From positions 1 through 17,634 of the forward strand of contig DATGKW010000027.1 of NCBI GenBank assembly GCA_035294465.1: a stretch of DNA of 17,634 nucleotides, written 5' to 3'. The notes under the pieces are model-generated. The model saw only the letters and a program-made list of their open reading frames with translations. It ran no database searches and was not told the DNA's origin. Both the position numbers and the translations under genes were made by a program. Positions 1 through 8,400 of this stretch are shown piece after piece. This DNA is from Paraktedonobacter sp035294465 (GTDB lineage: Bacteria; Chloroflexota; Ktedonobacteria; Ktedonobacterales; Ktedonobacteraceae). Every line of letters begins with the position of its first letter. Within the stretch, counting starts at the first letter, position 1.

Positions 1-606
1 TAGCTGCCCGGCGACATAGCCAAAAGAGATGCCATTAATGAGATTTGTCAGGTGAACAGCGGTGAAGCAAAGCGCGGAGATCAGGACAGCAGGCCAGATG
101 CCTGCCGGCAACAGGGCGCGCAGAATCAAGCCACGGAACATTCCTTCCTCGGCAAAACCGGTTAGCAGCGAGAGCGCTATGGCTGATACTAAGATAGATT
201 CCGAAGCCTGGCTAACGAATCCCAGGACTCCAAGCAGTGGCAATCCAACGAGCAAGAGAAGCGGTATCAGGCAGATCACTACCCCCTGGCCATTTATCCC
301 ACGTGTGAGGCCCACCCTGGACCACCATCCAAGCAAGAAGATGGGCAGCACCACAATCAAGACCAGTAGCACCTCACCAAGCAGGTTGGCCTGCAAAAGA
401 GAAAGATGGAGGGATAAATGCGTAATCATCAATATGAATAAAAAAAATCGACCCAGGATGAGCAATAAAGCAAGCCAGTACACGAGAAAAAGCAAGGCGC
501 TGAGATATGGATGGCGCTCAATCCAGCGCTTCAGGGAAGCAAAGCGGGAAGACCTATCTTCTGTAATATCTGTTGGGGACGGAGTATTTGCAAGAGGGTT
601 CTGCAT
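1..606 (-). CDS. CPBP family intramembrane metalloprotease (partial, C-terminus beyond window)
   Basis: Reading the minus strand gives 202 residues with no stop up to the window edge, so the 3' part of the gene is missing. The protein is very hydrophobic, with several membrane segments (about residues 36-62, 74-94, 108-132 and 138-150). It carries the first two CPBP (CAAX protease and bacteriocin-processing) motifs: EExxxR as FAEEGMFRG (E153, E154, R158) and FxxxH as FTAVH (F181, H185). These are the glutamates and histidine expected at the zinc or catalytic site of this membrane-embedded family; the third motif lies outside. The substrate cannot be told. The ATG at 606 is preferred because GGGAG lies 3 bases upstream. 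An in-frame ATG at 654 would add 16 residues but has no visible ribosome binding site. The gene diverges from the methyltransferase unit. Confidence 0.85.
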   Translation of the reverse strand, partial: MQNPLANTPSPTDITEDRSSRFASLKRWIERHPYLSALLFLVYWLALLLILGRFFLFILMITHLSLHLSLLQANLLGEVLLVLIVVLPIFLLGWWSRVGLTRGINGQGVVICLIPLLLLVGLPLLGVLGFVSQASESILVSAIALSLLTGFAEEGMFRGLILRALLPAGIWPAVLISALCFTAVHLTNLINGISFGYVAGQL

Positions 607-673
607 TCGCTCCCACGTCCTTTCTGCAATAGTTGTAATTATTTTCTTATTCATCGGTGCTGAACCCAAAGAT

Positions 674-702
674 ACAATACCATGTTTGCAAATGTATCAC
701 AA
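674..702 (-). promoter_or_regulatory. Candidate promoter of the CPBP protease gene
   Basis: On the minus strand TTGTGA (697-702) and TATTGT (674-679) are separated by 17 bases, each matching four of six consensus positions. Transcription would start near 667, giving a leader of about 60 bases to the ATG at 606. This is a moderate match only. Confidence 0.35.
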
Positions 703-709
703 ATTGCCG

Positions 710-739
710 TTGACATCCTCATCCGTATGCCTGTATAAT
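710..739 (+). promoter_or_regulatory. Strong sigma-70-type promoter upstream of the methyltransferase leader
   Basis: TTGACA (710-715) and TATAAT (734-739) are both perfect consensus hexamers with an 18-base spacer, pointing right. Transcription would start near 746, about 495 bases before the methyltransferase ATG at 1240. It is the best promoter match I found in the window. Confidence 0.7.
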
Positions 740-741
740 GC

Positions 742-753
742 ATTTGTACAAAT
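742..753. promoter_or_regulatory. 12-bp palindrome at the expected transcription start, candidate operator
   Basis: ATTTGTACAAAT is a perfect 12-bp palindrome beginning two bases after the -10 box at 734-739, so it covers the predicted start point. A protein bound there would block initiation. Related ATTTG/CAAAT pieces occur just upstream (683-705, around TTTGCAAA). No regulator gene is adjacent, so the binding protein is unknown. Confidence 0.4.
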
Positions 754-947
754 ATCTCTTCGTGGAGGTCTTTGATATCTATGCCAGCTCACCGCTAGCT
801 CCATCCGGTTTCGCCTTTACTGGCTGAAAGCGGCATCACGCTTGCTTTACGACTTGTCCACGCATATTCTCGATAAGAGATGTATCTGGTCGCTTCACCT
901 CCGGTCTAGGTGTTGAGTGCTATGCTCTCTTATTTGCGAAGTATCTT

Positions 948-1139
948 GTGTTGGAGTTACGAAGGCAAGCATTCGATGGTGACACAGAAGCATGGAGAAA
1001 GCGCGCGGCAAACAGGTGTCAGGTATGGATCTCCGGCAAGCAGATCGCCGATTCTCCCCCATTCACTGCACCTCTAGCGGCTTATGCTGCTTTTGTCACG
1101 GCTAAAAATGGTATCGAGCTGTTTTTAGCCGGTCTATAA
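948..1139 (+). CDS. Doubtful 63-residue hypothetical protein
   Basis: GTG-initiated frame with balanced amino-acid composition (tryptophans, charged N-terminal half, hydrophobic alanine-rich C-terminal third). I do not recognise the sequence, no Shine-Dalgarno is evident before the GTG, and its last codons lie in the 1099-1131 inverted repeat. It may be a chance open frame inside the leader of the downstream methyltransferase gene. Confidence 0.15.
   Translation: MLELRRQAFDGDTEAWRKRAANRCQVWISGKQIADSPPFTAPLAAYAAFVTAKNGIELFLAGL
1099..1131 (+). repeat. Inverted repeat / stem-loop in the methyltransferase leader
   Basis: CGGCTAAAAA (1099-1108) and TTTTTAGCCG (1122-1131) are perfectly complementary over 10 bp with a 13-base loop. 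The 3' arm contains five T's but no U-tract follows the stem, so it is not a standard intrinsic terminator. It may be an RNA structure that affects passage into the methyltransferase gene. Confidence 0.45.
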
Positions 1140-1239
1140 GCAATTACATGGCCTCTTCATAACCCCTTGCTGGCTCCCATCGCTTCTTCGAAGTATCGTT
1201 GCAACTGGTTTGCTTTTCTACCGACAGAAGAGGTTTTCA

Positions 1240-2100
1240 ATGTCACAAATAGAGAGACATTATGAGCTGGCCCGGCATCATGTGCTCGCGGGCCAATCTT
1301 ATGACGCTGATGAGCCAGAGGGCGTAAGAACTGGTTTTAACCATGAAATGGAGCGACTGGAGAAGTATGCTCCGGTTGAATATGCGATCACCAGACGCTA
1401 TCTGCTGCGCTATATCCCGGAGGATGCGGCGGTTGCAGATGTTGGTGTAGGTGTCGGCCATTATAGCGAACTGCTGGCGAGACGTGGCAGCAAAGTTCAT
1501 CTGGTGGATGTCGCGCCTCGCTTGCTGGGAGCAGCGCAGGAACGATTGCTAAAGGCAGGATTGGAAGAGCAAATTTTGAGCATCACTCATGCCTCAGCAA
1601 CAGATCTCTCATTTATTCCCGATGAATCCTGCGACGCTGTCTTGATGCTTGGCCCTTTTTACCACCTGAGCTTGCCAGAAGAAAGGCGTAAAGCAGCTGC
1701 CGAGGCCCACCGCATTTTGAGAAATGGAGGACTGCTCTTCGCAGCGGGAATTAATCGCATGACGATGCTGAGCTGGATCTACAGGGATGGGCCTGAGAGT
1801 ATTCTGGAAGAGCTGGAGTGGCTGAAGCTGTATCTCAAAACAGGCAACTTTTCACCTGTTGAGTCTGGTGTGCCTCCAACAATCTACCTGACTACCATCG
1901 CTGAATTCCGTACTAATTTCCTGAATTTTCAGGAGATTGTGCTGGCGGGCGTCGAGTCTTTCGCCCAATTCCACGAAGAGAATTTGCTCAAGCTTTCATC
2001 TGAGCAGGCTGAAGCCTGGCTTGATCTGATTGAGGAGACAGGAAGAACACCTGAAGGACTGGGGCTAACGGGGCATTTTCTGTATATCGGACGAAAATGA
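1240..2100 (+). CDS. Class I SAM-dependent methyltransferase
   Basis: 286 residues. A Rossmann-fold methyltransferase core is visible: motif I as ADVGVGVGHYSELL (residues 66-79, glycine-rich SAM loop), the strand-2 acidic residue in VHLVDVAP (D90) that usually contacts the SAM ribose, a motif IV-like stretch CDAVLMLGPFYHL (131-143), and the post-IV segment RILRNGGLLFAA (158-169). The C-terminal third, after LSWIY, is a variable cap that would form the substrate site; no substrate can be named. The 35 N-terminal residues are helical and may cover the active site. I chose the ATG at 1240 because AGAAGAGG (1226-1233) lies 6 bases upstream; an earlier start at 1210 lacks one. The 211-base gap before the oxidoreductase gene makes tight coupling uncertain. 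Confidence 0.88.
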   Translation: MSQIERHYELARHHVLAGQSYDADEPEGVRTGFNHEMERLEKYAPVEYAITRRYLLRYIPEDAAVADVGVGVGHYSELLARRGSKVHLVDVAPRLLGAAQERLLKAGLEEQILSITHASATDLSFIPDESCDAVLMLGPFYHLSLPEERRKAAAEAHRILRNGGLLFAAGINRMTMLSWIYRDGPESILEELEWLKLYLKTGNFSPVESGVPPTIYLTTIAEFRTNFLNFQEIVLAGVESFAQFHEENLLKLSSEQAEAWLDLIEETGRTPEGLGLTGHFLYIGRK

Positions 2101-2154
2101 GCAGCTCATCTGTATGCAAATAGCTCATTCCTCGTGGGGATAGTTGAGAAGCTC

Positions 2155-2174
2155 CATGATTTCAGAAAATCATG
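2155..2174 (+). repeat. Stem-loop between methyltransferase and oxidoreductase genes
   Basis: CATGATTT (2155-2162) pairs perfectly with AAATCATG (2167-2174) around the tetraloop CAGA. No T-tract follows, so it is a weak terminator at best. It could stabilise the 3' end of the methyltransferase message. The rest of 2101-2311 shows no convincing promoter. Confidence 0.35.
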
Positions 2175-2311
2175 TACGGCTCAGTACTCGTTGCTGCTTC
2201 AAAGAAGAGCTACTACAGCGTGGCAACAGGAAAAGAGCTTTCTCTTAAGTGTGATAGGATGGTGAAAGAAGCACAAACTTTTTGCAATCGTTACAAGAGG
2301 AAGGAAGACCT

Positions 2312-3205
2312 ATGGCACCAATCCAGTTTGGATGGGCCCTCAACGCCAGTCCCGTGGAGGGAATGACCCCATCACAATTTACGCAGGCAGTCCAACAGCA
2401 GATACAGCGGGTCGAAGCATATATTGACTCTCTCTGGTTCGTTGATCACGTACAATTCGGTGATAGTCCGCTGCTTGAGGGATGGACAGCGCTGACCTAT
2501 CTTGCGGCTCAATATCCACAATTCCATATAGGGCATATGGTTCTCTGCCAATCCTTTCGCAATCCTGCATTGCTCGCAAAGATGGCGGCCACTCTCCAAT
2601 ACCTGAGCAATGGGCGGTTCATCTTTGGCATAGGCGCAGGCTGGCACGAGGAAGAGTATCGCGCCTACGGATACGAGTTCCCATCTGCTCGCACTCGTGT
2701 CGAGCAGCTTGAAGAGACGCTCCAGATCGTGAAGGCCCTGTGGAGCGAAAGGCAGGTAACATACAGGGGGCGGTATTTTTCGGTCAACGCCGCCTTCTGC
2801 GAGCCTAAACCGGATCCTGTTCCGCCTATTCTCGTTGGAGGGAAAAGAACTCGTATGCTCCAGCTAACTGCCCGCTACGCCGATGGGTGGAACGCCGCCT
2901 GGTTGAGCCCTGAGGAATACAAACAGGGAGCGGGCATTCTTGAACAGGAGTGCCGCAAGATAGGCCGCGATCCGGCGCAGATCCAGCGCAGCTGGTTTGG
3001 CCGCTGCGTCTGTGTCTCTTCTAGAGAAGAAGCCAGGGCACTTGAAGGAAGCGGACTACTAGGAACACCTGAGCAGATTGTCGAGCAGCTCCAGACTTAC
3101 ATCGATCTCGGCATTCGATCCTTCATGCTTGGCAGTAGAAACCTCTCCGACACGACAACAGTTGAGCTTCTGGCGAGGGAAGTGTTGCCGCAGGTGAAGA
3201 GTTAG
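2312..3205 (+). CDS. LLM class (luciferase-like) flavin- or F420-dependent oxidoreductase
   Basis: 297 residues, the usual length for this TIM-barrel family. Diagnostic segments are the N-terminal strand PIQFGW (3-8), LWFVDHVQFGDSPLLEGW (41-58), the conserved block beginning GRFIFGIGAGW followed by HEEEYRAYGYEF (about 101-123), an RVEQLEE..QIVKALW helix (129-144), and P-P-I-L-V-G-G (170-177) near the cofactor phosphate site. It ends with a typical ..TPEQIVEQLQ.YIDLGIRSFML region. Proteins of this pattern, common in actinobacteria and Chloroflexota, are annotated as F420-dependent, but FMN cannot be excluded from sequence alone, and the substrate is unknown. The ATG at 2312 is chosen over 2282 because AGAGGAAGG lies just upstream and the family begins at this point. 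It is co-oriented with the methyltransferase. Confidence 0.88.
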   Translation: MAPIQFGWALNASPVEGMTPSQFTQAVQQQIQRVEAYIDSLWFVDHVQFGDSPLLEGWTALTYLAAQYPQFHIGHMVLCQSFRNPALLAKMAATLQYLSNGRFIFGIGAGWHEEEYRAYGYEFPSARTRVEQLEETLQIVKALWSERQVTYRGRYFSVNAAFCEPKPDPVPPILVGGKRTRMLQLTARYADGWNAAWLSPEEYKQGAGILEQECRKIGRDPAQIQRSWFGRCVCVSSREEARALEGSGLLGTPEQIVEQLQTYIDLGIRSFMLGSRNLSDTTTVELLAREVLPQVKS

Positions 3206-3493
3206 CACCAGGGTGAATATATGTGAAAAACCAGGCTTTCAAAAAGTTCGGGTAGGCTCTCCCGCATTGGCGGACGTCTGAAAAGCCAGCCGGAAAAGCC
3301 GTTCCTCTCATAGAAGGCCGCTTGAGCGGGTCCTGCCCCGCTTCATTGTGGGCCTGCTGCTGCATGACCAGCTTGCCACGTCTACCGGCAGGGATAGCGT
3401 ATAGCAACATTCGTGTAGGGTAGGTGGTCCCCGATCAATTGGGACAGGACACGATAAATCGGCCCTCTATGGCGGATGCGGTAAAAAAAGTAG
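3206..3493. other. Intergenic region between convergent genes, with small stem-loops
   Basis: 288 bases between the ends of the oxidoreductase and decarboxylase genes. AGCGGG (3325-3330) and CCCGCT (3337-3342) form a 6-bp stem with a 6-base loop, a weak terminator candidate without a T-tract. A nested pair of stems lies at 3412-3453: CGTGT (3412-3416) with ACACG (3449-3453), and GTCCC (3427-3431) with GGGAC (3441-3445). I see no convincing gene. Confidence 0.35.
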
Positions 3494-5014
3494 TTACAAG
3501 CATATTTGTCTGCCCACGCGCTGCACAACCTCCAGGATTGTGTCTACGTCGCGCTCGTTCAGGTTATAGTGCAGAGCGCAGGAGCGGATGGCGTAGCGAC
3601 CATCCAGTTCGGTGCCGCTGACAAAAGCTTTTTCGCCGCCGAGCATCAGGTAGCGAACGATTTCTTTGTTGAGCACACTCAGGTGTCGGTCGTCTCCGCG
3701 CAGGGAGGTTGGTGCGTAGCGGAAGCAAACGGCGGTCAGGTCCGTTTCAGCCAGCAATTCCAGGTCGGGTACGCTTCGGATCTGCTCCATCATATAGCGG
3801 GCCAGGGTAGTATGGCGGATGATATGTTCGCGCAGGCCCTCGCGCCCCAGTTGGAGCAGGACCCCGAAGAGCTTGGCGGCCAGGAAATGACGTGTCTGGT
3901 ACATGCCGATCATATCAAAGCGCTCGCCCATGCCAAAGCCTTCGTCTTCCATCAAACACAGGTAAGAAGCCTCGAAGCCGAAAGCACCAGCCAGCATGTC
4001 TTTATCTCGTACAAGCGTGCAACTGCAGGTATTGGTTGCGGCCAGCCATTTATGCCCATCCAGCGCAATCGAATGCGCACGCGCCAGGCCATCACCATAG
4101 AGATGTTCAATGCGCGGATCGAGGAAGCCGGGCCAGCCGTATGCGCCGTCGATGTGCAGCCAGAGATCCTCTTCGGCGCAGAGATCGGCCAGGGCGCTCA
4201 GTGGATCGACCACGCCGGTATTGACTGTGCCAGCGCTGCCAACGACGCCGATGGGCCAGAGGCCGGCCTCGCGGTCGTTAGCAATCGCCTCGCGTAGCTC
4301 TCGTAGATCCACGCGGCGCTCGTCATCTACGCCAATGCGGCGATAAGCCTTGAGGCCAAGACCAAGTAGGCGCATCGATTTCTCGACGCAGCTATGTACC
4401 TCCCGCGAGCCATAGATGACAAACTGAGGATGATCGCCTTGCACGCCGTTTTCCTGCACATCCCAGCCATATTTCTTTGAGGCCCAGTAAAGCGCTGCTG
4501 AAAGGCCATGAAAGTTTGCCAGCGAGCCTCCATTGACGAAAATGCCGCCGCTGCCTACTGTGGGAAAGCCAATCAGTTCTTCCAGCCAGCGAATCACCAG
4601 CTTCTCGACTTCGGTGGCTGCGTGCAGACCTTTGGCTGAGGTTGGATTCATCACGCTGGCCAGGTGATCCAGGAACATGCTAATAGGAGCTGCCGCCGGG
4701 TTGACCCAGGGCGAAAAGGTTGGCTGTTGATTGCCCACGTCATACGGCATAATCTCCTGGGCAAAGTAGCTCAGGATTTCGTGCGCGGACATCCCCTGCT
4801 CCGGGAGAGTGCAGGTGCGCAACCGCTCCAGGACCTCGCGCGATGGGGGAGTGTAGACGGGCTTGGAAGGCCGGTCGGCGTAGTACGCTGCCGCCAGCTC
4901 TGCGACTTGCAAGCTAGCTTCATGGAATTCTTCCGGCGTCATTGCTAATGGTGAAGGATGATCAGTATAGTGTTGCCTGATCTCAAGAGATGAGAGGCTA
5001 CTACTTTGATGCAT
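3494..5014 (-). CDS. PLP-dependent group II decarboxylase (aromatic-L-amino-acid decarboxylase-like)
   Basis: 506 residues, the usual size for the fold-type I group II decarboxylase family (aromatic amino acid, glutamate and histidine decarboxylases). The Schiff-base lysine is K322 in ALDGHKWLAATN. The cofactor aspartate is in LHIDGAYGWPGF, the phosphate loop in FVNGGSLANF, and a conserved TSAKGLHAATEVEKLVIRWL stretch follows the expected substrate-side VNPAAAPISMFLDHLASVMNP. The enzyme should decarboxylate an L-amino acid to an amine in the cytoplasm; which one is not evident, and no amino-acid/amine antiporter is adjacent. Some relatives catalyse decarboxylative aldehyde formation instead. 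The ATG at 5014 fits the family N-terminus (TPEEFHEA...) and has GGA and AAAGGA upstream; the frame is open to 5101 but that extension reads through promoter-like DNA. Confidence 0.9.
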   Translation of the reverse strand: MHQSSSLSSLEIRQHYTDHPSPLAMTPEEFHEASLQVAELAAAYYADRPSKPVYTPPSREVLERLRTCTLPEQGMSAHEILSYFAQEIMPYDVGNQQPTFSPWVNPAAAPISMFLDHLASVMNPTSAKGLHAATEVEKLVIRWLEELIGFPTVGSGGIFVNGGSLANFHGLSAALYWASKKYGWDVQENGVQGDHPQFVIYGSREVHSCVEKSMRLLGLGLKAYRRIGVDDERRVDLRELREAIANDREAGLWPIGVVGSAGTVNTGVVDPLSALADLCAEEDLWLHIDGAYGWPGFLDPRIEHLYGDGLARAHSIALDGHKWLAATNTCSCTLVRDKDMLAGAFGFEASYLCLMEDEGFGMGERFDMIGMYQTRHFLAAKLFGVLLQLGREGLREHIIRHTTLARYMMEQIRSVPDLELLAETDLTAVCFRYAPTSLRGDDRHLSVLNKEIVRYLMLGGEKAFVSGTELDGRYAIRSCALHYNLNERDVDTILEVVQRVGRQICL

Positions 5015-5057
5015 GGACGCTTTCCATCCTTTCATTAAGAAAACTGTCGCAATTTTG

Positions 5058-5063
5058 AGTATA
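5058..5063 (-). promoter_or_regulatory. Candidate extended -10 of the decarboxylase gene
   Basis: On the minus strand TTGCTATACT contains an extended -10 (TG-N-TATACT; hexamer at 5058-5063) about 45 bases upstream of the chosen start. No good -35 lies 16-18 bases further upstream, which is tolerated when TGn is present. If correct, it supports the start at 5014 rather than 5101. Confidence 0.35.
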
Positions 5064-5299
5064 GCAAGTCTGTCCAGTCTAGAGGCTTTTTCTATAGGCA
5101 AAATGACTATATATCTTTACACAAAAATCTCCCGATCTCCCGGCGTTTCTACACGAACTGTCGCGCTTGCCGGATCGTTGCCGCGTTCTTTGTGCTTAGA
5201 TTGTGAAGGAAACCAGGAGCGCAGGCAAAATTTTTGGGAGAAAATTGTGTGGAGATTATACATGGGTCGCCGGCTGTGCTGAACTATAACCTTTGCTTG

Positions 5300-5328
5300 T
5301 TGACAAAGAAGTGGTTATGTAGTCAAAT
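5300..5328 (+). promoter_or_regulatory. Promoter of the histidine kinase gene
   Basis: Perfect -35 TTGACA (5300-5305), 17-base spacer and a -10 of TCAAAT (5323-5328, four of six). Start would be near 5335, giving a leader of about 147 bases. It is the only good plus-strand promoter in the 467-base gap between the divergent decarboxylase and kinase genes. Confidence 0.5.
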
Positions 5329-5346
5329 GTAGCCATAAATAGTTCC

Positions 5347-5393
5347 ATACCAGAATAGGCGACGAGATGGCATTCTGGTATTTTTCGTCCAGA
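5347..5393 (+). terminator. Terminator-like hairpin in the kinase leader, possible attenuator
   Basis: ATACCAGAAT (5347-5356) pairs perfectly with ATTCTGGTAT (5372-5381), followed at once by a T-run (5381-5385): the form of an intrinsic terminator. No plus-strand gene lies upstream, so it would stop the kinase's own transcript soon after initiation. The 3' arm can instead pair as TCTGG (5374-5378) with CCAGA (5389-5393), burying the T-run, which is the arrangement of an antiterminator. Further downstream GGCCCGG (5394-5400) is complementary to CCGGGCC (5454-5460), enclosing GAGAG-AAAC-CTCTC. The regulatory reading is inference. Confidence 0.5.
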
Positions 5394-5481
5394 GGCCCGG
5401 CGCGCGAAAAAGGAGAGAAACCTCTCATCGTTAGTTATTCCTGCGTCCTCGCTCCGGGCCGCTTAAGTATGAGGAACACTT

Positions 5482-8400
5482 ATGTCAGCACTCCCGACAG
5501 AGACAGGGCTAAAGGCCCATATGACAGAAGGGCTGACTCTGGCATATGTGCGGAAGCTGGAGCGCCAGAGAGACCGCGCACTGGCTCTCTTGTTCTTTCT
5601 CAGCGTTCTTTCGTTTGTCTGGCTCCTTTTCCGCTTTGATGGTGGTGCTGGCCAGGATGGCCCTGCGCTTTTCTCCGACAGTATGGGCGCTCTGACCTCC
5701 TTTCTGAGCGCTTACTGGGTCCTTCAGGTGGCCTATCAGGCCAGTCGACCGCCGGTTGTGCTGGCCAGGCGCTATCGTCTAGCTTCACTGTTAGTTGGCC
5801 TGGCCTTCCTCATGAACGGGCTCGGAAACCTCTACTATATTTACTACCAGTATGTTTTTAAACAGGAGCCACCTACTCCTTCCTACGGGGATATCGGCTT
5901 TACCCTGGCCTATATTCTGGGGCTGGCCGGGCTACTGCTGCTGCCGGGCAGGTTAAAGAGCAGGCGACCCGCTCCCTATGTCCTGATTGACGTGCTGATT
6001 GCTCTCATTTGCCTGTTCGGGATCAGTTGGTATTTTCTCATCAATCCTCTTCTTAACCAGTATCAGCCTGGAGCATTTTTCCAAACCTTCGTAGGCGTCT
6101 CTTATTTGTGTTGGGATACGCTGCTCATTCTGGTTCTTATTTTGTTTGTTCATCTGCGTACTGACGCTATTTTTCGCCCTTCTGTCCTTATAGGAAGCCT
6201 GGGAATACTTGTGGAGCTCTGGGGCGATGCGAGCTATGCTTATGTGTCCAGCTCCGGCCATTATCAGTCGGGGATGGCCTGGATTGACCCTTTCTGGTTT
6301 ATTGGCTATCTCTTAATTGCCTTTGCCTTTCTTTATCAGTATAGCGCTATTGTTCGCCAATCTTACACGCAGAATGTTCTTGCGGCTCACACAGCCAATA
6401 AATCGAAGCCTGCTCAAGTGAGCTCAACCTTCGAATATCGCTTTGTCTTCTTGCAAAGCTTGATGATCTATGGGCCATTCATTATGCTCATATCGCTTAC
6501 ACTTTATAGCCAGTTCAGGCCCGGCACCAGTGCTATGCATTTCCTGGATATTCTTTGCGCTGTTGTGTTCGTGCTGGTTGTCGCACATTATATACTGGCG
6601 ACCCTCGACAATATGCGGCTTGTGCAAGAGAAAGAGCAGAGTCGGGCGGAAGCAGATCTTTTGCGCAAATCTACAGCCAGCTTGAGCAGCGTGCTCGAAA
6701 TGGACCTCCTCTTGAATCATATTGTGACGATTGGCGCGACTGAACTGGGCTTTGACGCAGTTGCGCTCATCCTCATTGACGAATATGATCGTCCCCTCAA
6801 TGAGCAGAGCAGCCTGCTAGCGCGGGCTGTAACCTCAGGGGGTGCGCCAGTCATGTCCTGGCGTGTGAGTGGGCAAAAGGTGCCGTCGTGTCTTGCGCAG
6901 TTAGGAAAAGTCAGTGAGTTTTTCTGGTCCTCGGCCCAAGCTCATGTTCCCACGCCGGTCCATCAATGGCATAAAGAGCAGCGCATTCAGGCTTCGCTCT
7001 TCGCGCTCCTCATTTACCAGGGCAAAGTTCAAGGCTGCCTGGCCTTTTCTCTCCGCGCCGCTCGGCAATTTACTCCCCACGAGCATTATCTGGTCCAGGC
7101 TTTTGCTGAAGAGGCTGCAAAGGCCATTGAGCATGCGCATCTTTACGAGCTAGCCCAGGAAAACGCGCTCTTCGCCCAGGCTATGTCTAATGTAGCGGCT
7201 CGCCTGAACTCGGTTATCGCGACGGGTATGGGAATGGGAAACGAAATTCATCATTTGATCTGCACTGAGGGAGCAAATGCTCTGCGCGCCGATTTAGCTA
7301 TTCTCTACGTCTATCAACCGGACGGCCAGTTTCTTCCTCAAGCCGCCGTTGTCGGTGAGACTGAACCGCAAACCTTTCCCCAGGAATGGCCTCCCATTTC
7401 TGCTTATGATTATCATACGTTGTTGCTCAATTCTTCTCGACCGGCTTTGCTCCAAATCGGGCGATCTACAGGCTTACGAACTGAACTAAATAGCCATGCG
7501 CGAGCTATCAGGGATCTGGAAGAATGGAAATTGTCAACGGGGCAACACCCGGCTATATCCTCGCGTTTGCCTACATTTCAAGTAACGCCTGGTGCTTCAC
7601 GTTTTCTGCCTGTACCCTTCCAGTCTACTCGCGCTGCGCTGGTGCGGGTAAACAGCAATCTGAATCCAGTCCCGCGTCACTTTCTGACGCTGCAGGAAGC
7701 TCTGCAACGGCGCTGTGTCTCTGCGGCTATTCTGGCGCCTCTGATCGTCCACCAGACACCCATGGGCTTGCTTGTGCTCGCGCGCACGCACAGGCCAGGC
7801 TGCCAGGAGAAGAGGGCCTTTGCGCGGCAGGATCTCGTGCCCGCTCAGGACTTCGCCGGGCAAGCTTCGATTGCTTTTACCAATGCCCGGCTGTATCACC
7901 AGTTGCACACGGCCCACCGCCGTATGCAAGAACTTGATAAGCTCAAGGATCAGTTTATGGTGACAGCCTCTCATGAGTTGCGCACTCCGCTAACAGCGGT
8001 GCAGGGCTACCTGGAACTGCTCGCTCATTATCAAGGTTCGCTTTCGCTTGAGCAACAGCAGGAATTTCTGGAAAAAGCCAGCCGCGGCTGCGATGAGCTG
8101 GTGCTGCTTCTGAATAATGTCATGGATGTCAGTCGCCTGGAGATCGAAGCTGGCATTCGCGCGGCTCACCTCGAACGAGTTTCGGTCCGGGAAGTGGTTG
8201 AAAGTGTGGTTGATCTGATCCTCCTTCAGGCAGCCCAGGAGAACCGGGATCTTCAAATCACTATTCCTGCTCATTTACAGGTGAAAGCTGATCCTACGCG
8301 TTTGCGTCAGGTTGTGCGCAATTTGAGCGTAAACGCGCTCAAATATTCACCGCCGGGTACGCCTTTGCTCTTCTCCGCCCGCCCCGTCTTTACGCAGAAG

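Larger units (their letters stand above)
746..1239 (+). other. Long leader region of the methyltransferase transcript, no clear gene
   Basis: About 495 bases lie between the predicted start point and the methyltransferase. A ribosome-binding-like GGAGG (764-768) precedes a five-codon reading frame, MPAHR, at 781-798. Another frame gives an open stretch that ends near 916, but it has no good start and resembles nothing I know. From 948 to 1139 there is a GTG-initiated 63-codon frame without a convincing ribosome binding site (entered separately). A 10-bp inverted repeat sits at 1099-1131. I recognise no riboswitch class or T-box. It may be a regulatory leader, a separate small RNA, or a decayed gene. 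Confidence 0.35.

Noticed and set aside
62..775. 237-residue plus-strand open frame
   Set aside because: It lies antisense to the CPBP protease, has low-complexity S/R/P-rich composition and no ribosome binding site; the minus strand carries the recognisable family motifs.
2172..2366. 64-residue plus-strand open frame before the oxidoreductase
   Set aside because: No ribosome binding site, overlaps the true oxidoreductase start in another frame and begins inside a stem-loop.
3506..4297. 263-residue plus-strand open frame
   Set aside because: Antisense shadow of the PLP decarboxylase, which has full family motifs on the other strand.
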